Assembly: GCA_030639985.1 (NCBI GenBank)
Contig: DAOWKG010000136.1
Span: 1 to 5,513 of the forward strand
Origin: Desulfuromonadaceae bacterium
GTDB taxonomy: Bacteria; Desulfobacterota; Desulfuromonadia; Desulfuromonadales; Geopsychrobacteraceae
Direction of reading: 5' to 3'
Length of the DNA stretch: 5,513 nucleotides
The position numbers and the translations under genes are program-made. Below are positions 1-5,513 of this stretch, one piece after another. The stretch's first letter is position 1. Each line of letters starts with the position of its first letter. A model generated the notes under the pieces. It made no database searches. It was not told where the DNA came from and was given only the letters and a program-made list of their open reading frames with translations.

Positions 1-3000
1 GCATAACCAACGTCGATGGTGTCGCCATCGATCACATCGGCAGCAGTATTGAGACTCTGGGTTTCAACCACACCAAGGCGATGATCGGTTGTCGTGACAC
101 CACTGGTATCCAACTCAATAAAATTACCTGCCGTTAAATCATCGAGGGTCAACGCTAACCGCACCGCAGTATCACTGACGACGTCAGTATAATAGTTGTG
201 ATCGTCCTCTAAGCCACCAATCGCAGCACTGTCGCTGCCCTGATGGTAAGTGACCAGATCACCGCTTGCCAAACCATGTTCAACCCCGAGGTCGATTACT
301 ACTTGACTGTCGTTGATATCATTTTCGACATCAATACTTCGCTCAGACGGTGAACTGAACTGATGATCACTTCCGGCATAGTTGGTGAGATCAAACTGAA
401 CATAGTTGTTACTGGCATCTAGCAGTTTAACCGTTGTGCTATTGACAATCTCGACGGTGTAGGCGGCGTTATTAACCAGGCCAATATCGGTGCCGAGAGA
501 GGTATAGACAATGCTCTCACCTGCGGTGAAACCGTGCTCAATGCCAAGGTCGAGCTTATTCAATGAGACCAGATGGAAATCGGTGGTCAAACTGTCACTG
601 CCCTTTGTTGTCGTGGCTATCGTCTCAAACAGATCAACGCTAATCAACGCCCCACCAGCCGTTGCCGAGAGGGTAACCACGTTACCAACGATGGAACGAA
701 CATGGTAGACCGAGCCATCGACAAGACCATCAACCCCAAGGCCACTACCACTCTGATAAAGAACCACTTCACCAACGGCAAGGTTGGTGGCATCATCTAA
801 AATCAGATCACTGAGAGAGGAAAGCTTGTATTGATCGCTATCACCCAACTGCTCAGGGTCAATATCGAGAGAGACAACCGAGCTACTACCATCTAGCAAA
901 CGGAAATTGCCATTAGCAAGGGTTTCAACGGTATAAACCGCCCCTTCAGTTAAACCGAATAGCGTTGCCAAACCACTGTCGGCCTGACCTGAGCCACTTA
1001 AGGTGTGGAACACCACCTGCTGACCGTTGGTAAACTGGTGGGTTGCTGAAATTTCCTCACTGCTACTCAGATAATGTTCAGCGCTGATAGCACTGCTAAA
1101 AGTGAGATTAAGTGCTGCCCCACGATAACTGTTGCTCAATGAGAAGGTGCTATCACCATTATCGACCACAAAGTAATGGTTGCCGTTGGTCAACCCACCG
1201 ATTTCGGTGGTTGTCCCCGGGGAATAAGTCACTTCGTCATTGGTACTTAAACCGTGGGCACTATCAAGAATAATATACTGATTTTGCGCTGTTGGATCGA
1301 ACGCAAACACTGTATCGTCCGTATCATCAGCAGGCGTGCCATTATCAGATGTCAGGGTGTGACCAGCGACTGCCGCCGCCGTAAAGTCCAGTTCAATAAC
1401 GCCACTACCATCCGACAGGGTAATGGTCTGACTATCGACAACAGTCAGGGTGTAGGTACTGCCACTGGTTAGCTCGCCAATAGCGGTATCCCCATGGGCA
1501 TCGTATTCAACCGTGTAGGTACCACTGGACAAACCATGGACACCATCAAGCACCACATAATTATTTTGCGTGGCACGATCAATACCCAAACCAGACAAGC
1601 TATGGTTAGCTCCTGTAGCGGCTGAAAAATCGACCGCAATCGGGTTGCCAGTTGTGCCATGTTTGAGGCTCAAGGTTCGCTCGGCAACGTTGATCAACGC
1701 ATACTTATCAACCCCATCAAGAGAGGAGATCGGGGTCCAACCGTTGCGGTCATAACTGACATCTTCACCATTGTTGAGGGTACGGCTATTATCATCGCCA
1801 AGGAACAGATAGTTCTGCTGTGCAGCAACGGTGACATTAACGGTTCCACCACCATCATCGGTAAAGGAATGGCTCCCTGATGCGGAAGAAAAATCAAATC
1901 TTACCGCTTCTGGGGTACCATCATCGAGAGCCAGAGCAACGGTTCGGTCATCAAGAACTTTAACCAGATAGGTTGATCCAGTGGCTAAACCACCGATACC
2001 GTCACCGTTATACACCAATGTAGAGCTATCGGTTAAACCGTGAGCACCATCAAAAACGATGTACTGACTCTGATTCAGGGTTATTAGGTCAACAACATCG
2101 TTACCAATCGTCAATTGATGGGTAGAGTTATCCTCAGTAGTTGAAAAATCATAAGCAAGAGCACTATCGCCAGACTCATAACTTAACCGAATGGTATTAT
2201 CGGCAATCACTTCAACAACGAAGTCTGTCCCGCCACCGAGTCCACCGATAGCATCATTATTTCCACTGCTATAGATCACTTCACGATCAACAAAGATTTC
2301 ATCAACCAAAATAGTAGTGCCATTGGTTTGATCAGCAATAGTGATCGTTTCGACATTGTCATCAACGGCGATATCAACCAACCCATTGTAGGCATTAAAA
2401 CTTTGATCGTTAATCGTAGTACGGATCAAGCGATGCCCCGAGGTATCAGTATTGCCACTAACATCAATGGTTAACTGATCTGCCGCCTGTTCACTGGTAG
2501 AGAGTTGCACCGAATCGGCACTGATAGCATAGACAAAATAGCGTATTCCAGAGGTTAACCCAGAAACTGCCGTTGCCCCTTGGGTTGCCATCTCGTAGGT
2601 GACCCAATCACCAGCGGCAAAACCATGATTTGAGCCAAGGTTCAGCCAGCCAGTTGCAGCAGAACTGGAATCTTGGGGGGCAAACGCAACCACCTTACCC
2701 GCAGCAGCAGCCAAGGTGACACTTTGCCCCTTGCTGGTGGTAAAGGTGTAGTTGGTTGCCAGGGTAGAAGGAACACCAATTTCGATCACCATGCCGCCAA
2801 CACTATCGGTTAAACGGATAGTTCGAGTGTCAACAACATCGATATAGTAAGTCGTCCCACTCACCAGATTGGTGATCGAATCGCCATCACCACTATCACT
2901 ATAGACAACGGACTGATCCTGAATGTAGCCATGATCACTGGAAAAAATGAACGTTGATGCATAGGCACCAATAGCGGTGGTCGGATCGAAGCTAAACGAT

Positions 3001-5513
3001 TCGGTCTCCCGTTGCTGCTCGGACAGCAAGGTGAAATCGGTTGCGGTACCACTGAGATTAATTGCAGTTCCAGCATTCGCAGCTGCAGCACTTATAGCCA
3101 GCTGCAGGGTTTCGGTTCCAGTTACGATCGCATAATAACCACTGCCATCCGTTAGCCCGGTAAGAGCTGAACTTCCCTCGATGTAGGTGACATAATCACC
3201 CGTTGATAAGACATGAGCATAACCAAAATCGATGGTTTCACTGCTGGTATTCAGACCGCCACCGCTGCCAATCGTCAGCTCACTGCGAGTGGCCAGAGTA
3301 AAGGGATTGATCGATACCACCGTACCACCATCGCTGAGCTCAAAGGAGTGGTCAAACCCAGTTGCCGTATCACCATCAAGGGCCACCAACTGGGGCAAAT
3401 AGGAGATAATACTGTCCCGGTCGCCACTAAGGCGGATACTGCGCCCATTAACAACAGACACATAGTAGGTTTCACCTTCAACCAAACCAGGGATAACGGC
3501 GCCCCCATTACTGCTGTAGACCACGGCCTGGCCATCAATAAAGTCGTGATCGATGGTAAAAGTAATCACCCCGGAAGTGATGGTTGCACCCGCACCGGTA
3601 TCGGCGGAGACACTATCGGCAATGCCATCACCATGGGTTAACGAATGACTGAGACCAGTTGCCCCGGTTGCATCAATATGGATCACCAGATTTTCAACCG
3701 CCCGGACACCATCACTTTGTAATGCTTCGGTACCAGCTTCCAACGCTGCAGTAGCGGTGCTGTCGACGGCCAACATTACAGTAGTGGTATTGACCACCAA
3801 TGCTTTATAGTTACTGCCCGAGATCAGGCCAGCAATCGCACTGCCACCATCACTGGAATAACGAACGCTATCACCGGTAACTAACCCATGAGCTGCGGCA
3901 AATTCAATCGTATAGTTGGTACTATCCACGGTGTCGGCCGGGGAAAACTCCAAAATTTCTGCGGCACTGGCAAACGGATCGAAGAATGGAATCTCGATAT
4001 TTCGCACTGTCATATCACCCAATAGCTCTTGAATGGCAATATCACCACTAGCGGTATAGGCAGTAATCGCCCCGCCCTCAAGCTTGGTTAACAAGGCCTG
4101 TTCGGTACCAATCCCCGTTCCAGCATAAAGTTGAAGATCCGGGGTGTTGATGATGGTGTTAGTACTATTTAAAGTGCGTTCGATCGAGCCATCACTGCGG
4201 ATAATGGTCACCCCATCATCATTGAGAATGCTCCCCTGCAAGGTCACATCTTCTCGTGAAACAATCTCTACTTTACCGGAATCATAACCACTAAACTCGA
4301 TATTGATCGGATTATCAGCAGCAATGGTGTTAGTGCGGATATCCTTTACCGGTTGCCACATCACCACCTCGGCATAAGATTGGTGCACGGGGACGTAAAC
4401 CCAGAAAGATATCCATTCGTCACCCCACGGAGTCCAGACATAGCCGCCATGATCTTCCCAACGCCAAAAAGTGTCATCCTCCTGATAGGGGTTCTCACTG
4501 CGGAGATTAATGCCAATGGTATCTTCAAGATTGTCGAGTTGTGAGTCTGGCACTTCAACCTGTGCCGAGCCCTCTTCAATCACATAGGAATATTCGTAGA
4601 CAAAGTTAGGGACAGAGGTGTCAACAGAGTAGTAGACGCCCTCTTCCAGAGCAGTTGGATCGGTGTAATATTCGCTGCTTTGCCAGGTTGAGAAGTCGGT
4701 GGAAGTGGTATCAATGGTGAACAAAAATAAATTAAGGGAGTTATCCCAATCTTTAAATATTTCAACCACGGTTTTAGATTGACCTGTTACCCAAGTGTAA
4801 CGCTGACCAGCTTCAGGTTGATAAGTGGTATTTGAAGTATCAGAGATTGTAGTTTCTGTCGTGCCCCCAACTGAATCAATAGTTTCAACAACAATATCAT
4901 CACCAATATGACGATAGAAGGTGGTGGTATCTTTGGCGGTGTCAATGATCTTGATCACCCCCTCAATTTCCTGACCAGCATTAAGATTATTGATTACAAT
5001 TTCGTAATCGCTGTTATTTTCAATCGCAATTTGACCGTAGCCATCCAACGCTTGCAGGGTACCACTGCCAGTATTGACAATATCACCATAGAGCTGGATA
5101 AAACCGCCCTGAATGGTGATATCCTTGATTTCAATGCAATTCTCCAACGCATTATAGTAGACAATTCTGCCAACATTGACGGCATTAGCACCAAGATCGA
5201 GGAGGTAATAGGGGCTTACTACCTGACCAGCAGCAATCTTGTTGTGGTAATCGAGCTCAAAACCCTCAATCTGCCGTTGCACATCATCACCAGCAACCGT
5301 ACCGGTCGCAGCAATGGTAACGCTCTTATCCTGGAAACCACTCTGAACATAACCGTTAATATTGAGGTGTTGAGCACTGATAAAGACCTTATTGCCAGCA
5401 ATCAACGAACCACTTTCACTGCTATCTACTGCGGCAATCGCATTAACAATAGCGGTAGTATTGCTAATACCGGAAGAGGTTTGACTCAGGTTACCACCAC
5501 CATCTTCGGTAAC
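1..5513 (-). CDS. Internal fragment of a giant repetitive surface/secreted protein (beta-helix plus tandem beta-domain array), open at both ends
   Basis: The minus-strand frame whose codons begin at base 5513 runs 1837 codons to base 3 without a stop; bases 1-2 belong to the next codon. It was translated in full by hand. The order is beta-helix-like turns (residues 1-178), an acidic, tryptophan-rich insert (179-397), more beta-helix-like sequence (398-518), then fourteen units of about 72-114 residues and the start of a fifteenth. The visible part alone would be about 190 kDa. The protein is rich in Gly, Ser, Thr, Asp and Val, has one Cys (residue 126), about 21 Lys and few Met, and shows no membrane segment. 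Signal peptide, secretion signal and anchor must lie outside the window. This composition and layout are typical of giant exported adhesins or surface-layer-like proteins, and resemble the LEPR-XLL-type giant proteins as I remember them. No catalytic motif, RTX nonapeptide or sortase signal is seen. Coding status is near certain; adhesin or structural role is inference. Confidence 0.95.
3..29 (-). repeat. Start of array unit 15, cut by the window edge
   Basis: The last residues read DGDTIDVGY, the same lead-in as unit 3 (ETIDFGYA) and similar to units 13 and 14. The two leftover bases allow an Ala codon next, so box A should begin about two residues past the edge. The array therefore continues beyond the window. 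Confidence 0.7.
30..308 (-). repeat. Array unit 14 (IDLG subtype)
   Basis: Lead-in VVIDLGVE precedes box A HGLASGDLVTY (from residue 1746), box B AIGGLEDDHNYYTDVV with AVRL, and box C FIELDTSGVTTTDHRL. It is one of the most canonical units, which helps to define the consensus. The tail ETQSLNTAADVID leads to the next unit start. Confidence 0.86.
309..560 (-). repeat. Array unit 13 (IDLG subtype)
   Basis: Lead-in KLDLGIE precedes box A HGFTAGESIVY (from residue 1660). Box B has lost a residue or two (DIGLVNNAAYTVEIV with TVKL), so the usual G-L-x-x-G is missing. Box C is VQFDLTNYAGSDHQF. The tail SPSERSIDVENDIND is acidic. Confidence 0.82.
561..812 (-). repeat. Array unit 12 (box A degenerate)
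   Basis: Lead-in DLILDDA is followed by the box A equivalent TNLAVGEVVLY (from residue 1576), in which HG is lost while Gly, Val and Tyr stay. Box B is GVDGLVDGSVYHVRSI with VTL. Box C is split and lengthened (LISVDLFETI, then SDSLTTDFHL). Confidence 0.78.
813..1064 (-). repeat. Array unit 11
   Basis: It has lead-in SSEEISAT, box A HQFTNGQQVVF (from residue 1492; Gln replaces Gly, Phe replaces Tyr), and a longer A-B loop HTLSGSGQADSGLA. Box B is TLFGLTEGAVYTVETL with FRL, and box C is VVSLDIDPEQLGDSDQYKL, where His is replaced by Gln-Tyr. Confidence 0.8.
1065..1289 (-). repeat. Array unit 10 (QxxY subtype, shortest spacing)
   Basis: It opens with AQNQYIILDSA, then box A HGLSTNDEVTY (from residue 1420), box B EIGGLTNGNHYFVVDNGD with FSL, and box C LNLTFSSAISAEHYL. 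The next box A follows only 72 residues later, the shortest spacing in the array, because there is no linker after box C. Confidence 0.86.
1290..1571 (-). repeat. Array unit 9 (QxxY subtype)
   Basis: It opens with TQNNYVVLDGV. Box A is HGLSSGTYTVEY (from residue 1326) with one extra residue compared with the other units. Box B is AIGELTSGSTYTLTVV with TITL, and box C is VIELDFTAAAVAGHTL. An acidic tail, SDNGTPADDTDD, runs into the linker VFAFDPT. Confidence 0.86.
1572..1820 (-). repeat. Array unit 8 (QxxY subtype, box A degenerate)
   Basis: It opens with QQNYLFLGDDN. The box A equivalent is RTLNNGEDVSY (from residue 1244), keeping the middle Gly, Val and Tyr but not HG. Box B is altered (PISSLDGVDKYALINV with TLSL). 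Box C, IAVDFSAATGANHSL, is well kept. It carries the last Trp (GWTP) in the array. Confidence 0.8.
1821..2081 (-). repeat. Array unit 7 (QxxY subtype, about 87 residues)
   Basis: It opens with LNQSQYIVFDGA, then box A HGLTDSSTLVY (from residue 1158), box B GIGGLATGSTYLVKVL with TVAL, and box C VRFDFSSASGSHSF. It is the first of four successive units that begin with a Gln/Asn-Tyr strand. The tail TDDGGGTVNVTVAA links to unit 8. Confidence 0.86.
2082..2378 (-). repeat. Array unit 6 (box A strongly degenerate)
   Basis: The box A position is DEIFVDREVIY (from residue 1071): H, G and the middle Gly are lost, but the hydrophobic spacing and final Tyr remain. Box B is textbook for the array (AIGGLGGGTDFVVEV with TIRL). 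Box C is AYDFSTTEDNSTHQL. Upstream is an acidic strand VDIAVDDNVETITIAD. Confidence 0.8.
2379..2699 (-). repeat. Array unit 5 (contains two of the rare Trp)
   Basis: The lead-in GKVVAFAPQDSSSAATGWLN takes the place of the FDP linker. Box A is HGFAAGDWVTY (from residue 963). Box B is AVSGLTSGIRYFVYAI with SVQL. Box C is QLTIDVSGNTDTSGHRL. Trp occurs in TGW and in box A itself, whereas nearly all other units lack Trp. Confidence 0.84.
2700..3002 (-). repeat. Array unit 4 (FDPT linker)
   Basis: It opens with the linker SFSFDPTTAIGAYAS. Box A is HGYIQDQSVVY (from residue 861), followed by the acidic turn SDSGDGDS. Box B is SITNLVSGTTYYIDVV with TIRL. Box C is weak and lacks His (MVIEIGVPSTLATNYTFT). 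The unit ends in SKGQSVTLAAAA, an Ala run before the next FDP-like linker. Confidence 0.83.
3003..3323 (-). repeat. Array unit 3 (IDFGYA subtype)
   Basis: A lead-in of about 35 residues (SINPFTLATRSELTIGSGGG) precedes ETIDFGYA and box A, HVLSTGDYVTY (from residue 767; Val replaces Gly). Box B is ALTGLTDGSGYYAIV with TLQL. An Ala-rich strand ISAAAANAGTAINL leads to a box C that has lost its His (TATDFTLLSE). The lead-in NPF resembles a worn FDP linker. The DNA coding for the IDFGYA start closely matches the left edge of the window. Confidence 0.83.
3324..3599 (-). repeat. Array unit 2 (box A degenerate)
   Basis: Box A is HDFIDGQAVVY (from residue 656), where the Gly of HG is replaced by Asp but H, G and Y keep their positions. 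Box B, VIPGLVEGETYYVSVVNGR with SIRL, is among the best preserved in the array. Box C is LVALDGDTATGFDHSFEL. An insertion, RDSIISYLPQ, separates boxes B and C. Confidence 0.83.
3600..3959 (-). repeat. Array unit 1 (long, about 120 residues)
   Basis: Box A is HGLVTGDSVRY (from residue 542), box B is AIAGLISGSNYKALVV, and box C is VIHIDATGATGLSHSL. Between B and C lies an Ala/Glu-rich extension (TATAALEAGTEALQSDGVRA) that makes this unit longer than the later ones. It is preceded by the FFDPF linker. After box C comes an Asp-rich THGDGIADSVSAD stretch that could bind divalent metal, though no RTX consensus is present. Confidence 0.85.
3960..4322 (-). other. Beta-helix-like segment 2 (residues 398-518)
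   Basis: After the insert the strand/turn rhythm returns: NPINIEFSGYDSGKVEIV, then REDVTLQGSILNDDGVTIIR, LQLYAGTGIGTEQALL, GGAITAYTASGDIAIQEL and MTVRNIEIPFFDPF. The piece G-K-V-x-I-x-x-x-x-x-[VL]-x-[LI]-x-G-x-[IV] (residues 413-429) parallels residues 40-56 of segment 1, which suggests both blocks belong to one interrupted solenoid. It ends at FFDPF, an FDP-type linker that recurs before some later units, so it leads directly into the tandem array. Confidence 0.68.
4323..4979 (-). other. Acidic, aromatic, tryptophan-rich insert (residues 179-397)
   Basis: This block has no internal repeat and breaks the beta-helix rhythm on either side. It begins with a strand-rich part (EIEGVIKIIDTAKDTTTFYRH, residues 182-202; DIVVETIDS). 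It continues through YQPEAGQRYTWVTGQSKTVV (231-250), which I recall as a recurring element (RY.WTTGQ-like) in LEPR-XLL-type giant proteins. Next comes a Tyr/Glu-rich part (EYYTDPTALEEGVYYS, VYEYSYVIEEG). It ends in a Trp cluster with W at 350, 352, 360, 363, 367, 371 and 386. Ten of the thirteen Trp of the window lie between residues 241 and 386. Aromatic-rich surfaces of this kind can pack against glycans or form a compact cap, but no known carbohydrate-binding signature is recognised. It may be a domain inserted between beta-helix rungs. Confidence 0.65.
4980..5513 (-). other. Beta-helix-like segment 1 of the giant protein (residues 1-178)
   Basis: This stretch is made of short alternating hydrophobic/polar strands separated by Gly, Asn and Asp turns, as in filamentous-hemagglutinin-type right-handed beta-helices. 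Clear examples are KVFISAQHLNINGYVQSG (residues 42-59), then KSVTIAATGTVAG, DITIQGGFIQLYGDIVNTGSG and GQIAIENNSDYEIVINNL. The I-x-A-x-x-L-x-I-x-G-x-[VI] rhythm is the kind seen in haemagglutination-activity-type repeats. A less regular part, roughly residues 85-125, carries the tyrosine-rich VSPYYLLDLGANAV and the only cysteine of the window. The fold is inferred from strand rhythm; the exact number of rungs cannot be set by eye. Confidence 0.7.

Larger units (their letters stand above)
3..3959 (-). repeat. Tandem array of fourteen degenerate beta-domain units plus the start of a fifteenth (residues 519-1837)
   Basis: Each unit shows three boxes in fixed order. Box A is H-G-[LF]-x-x-G-[DE]-x-V-x-Y. 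Box B, 4-12 residues later, is [IL]-x-G-L-x-x-G-x-x-Y-x-V-x-V followed by a T-[IV]-x-L strand. Box C is a hydrophobic [IVL]-[DE]-[FL] strand ending near H-[SRQ]-[LF]. Box A anchors (the H or its equivalent) fall at residues 542, 656, 767, 861, 963, 1071, 1158, 1244, 1326, 1420, 1492, 1576, 1660 and 1746, and the next is expected at 1839, just past the window. Spacings are 114, 111, 94, 102, 108, 87, 86, 82, 94, 72, 84, 84, 86 and 93. Units are divergent in protein and mostly unrecognisable as repeats in DNA, so the array is old. It probably forms a long stalk of small beta-barrels or sandwiches. Unit boundaries given in the following entries are approximate to about ten residues. Confidence 0.9.

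Noticed and set aside
511..800. Two overlapping plus-strand open frames (511-708 and 573-800)
   Set aside because: Both are antisense to units 12 and 13, with no visible ribosome-binding site or recognisable protein motif.
3275..3538. Minus-strand open frame of 87 codons in another frame
   Set aside because: It overlaps units 2 and 3 out of frame, is rich in Met, Pro, Trp and Leu from shifted codons, and matches none of the repeat pattern.
3213..3641. Plus-strand open frame of 142 codons, the longest with both a start and a stop
   Set aside because: It is codon-for-codon antisense to the giant minus-strand frame, so it stops only where that frame uses TTA, CTA or TCA. Its translation shows no domain, and the opposite strand codes for clear units 2 and 3 with boxes A-C.
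3600..3656. RTX-type calcium-binding nonapeptides, suggested by HGDGIAD and by SDSGDGDS in unit 4
   Set aside because: There is no tandem G-G-x-G-x-D-x-U-x pattern, only isolated acidic turns. Calcium binding remains possible, but RTX repeats are not supported.
3..3959. Fibronectin type III repeats, suggested by G-L-x-x-G-x-x-Y-Y-V
   Set aside because: The FnIII hallmark Trp of strand B is absent, an HG...V-x-Y box precedes the G-L turn, and box C with its His does not fit FnIII order.
4353..4579. Small open frames on both strands over the Trp-rich insert
   Set aside because: The frame of the giant gene is intact here and continues beta-helix sequence on both sides. The alternatives are short and compositionally arbitrary.
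1..5513. CRISPR array, IS element or tandem DNA repeat
   Set aside because: The periodicity is in the protein, with high divergence and variable unit length. There are no identical short direct repeats with spacers, no terminal inverted repeats and no transposase.
1..5513. Gene decay or frameshift within the region
   Set aside because: Reading every codon of the frame found no stop, and the unit boxes continue in the same frame from end to end.

Overview
The window is a stretch from inside one giant gene on the minus strand. Read as the reverse complement, one frame stays open from base 5513 to base 3 (1837 codons). It has no stop codon, no frameshift, and neither the true start nor the true stop in view. 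There is no intergenic DNA, RNA gene, mobile element, promoter, terminator or CRISPR array. The smaller open frames on either strand are shadows of this frame.

Layout in the direction of translation (right to left). Residues are numbered from the window's right edge. (1) Residues 1-178 (5513..4980) are short, degenerate beta-strand turns like those of filamentous-hemagglutinin-type right-handed beta-helices. (2) Residues 179-397 (4979..4323) are a non-repetitive acidic and aromatic insert. It holds 10 of the 13 tryptophans in the whole translation, 7 of them in 37 residues. (3) Residues 398-518 (4322..3960) return to beta-helix-like sequence. (4) Residues 519-1837 (3959..3) are fourteen degenerate tandem units and the start of a fifteenth. 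Each unit has a motif H-G-[LF]-x-x-G-[DE]-x-V-x-Y (box A), then [IL]-x-G-L-x-x-G-x-x-Y-x-V with a terminal [RTKQS]-L (box B), then an [IVL]-[DE]-[FL]...H-[SRQ]-[LF] strand pair (box C). Units are spaced 94-114 residues apart in the first part of the array and mostly 72-94 later.

The architecture fits a very large secreted or surface-anchored structural or adhesive protein of a Gram-negative bacterium. Supporting points are the beta-helix, the long beta-sandwich or barrel array, an acidic composition, about 21 lysines and only one cysteine in 1837 residues. From memory it resembles the giant repetitive proteins often annotated as 'LEPR-XLL domain-containing' or 'hypothetical' in marine and sulfur-cycle Proteobacteria and relatives. 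The organism cannot be named from this window. GC content looks moderate, near one half.

The most interesting points are the internal organisation of the array (subfamilies, period change, FDP linkers), a possible relation of the unit to the FCCH-like small beta-barrel seen in phage tail proteins, and the tryptophan-rich insert between two beta-helix blocks. The function of the protein is not established by anything visible here.
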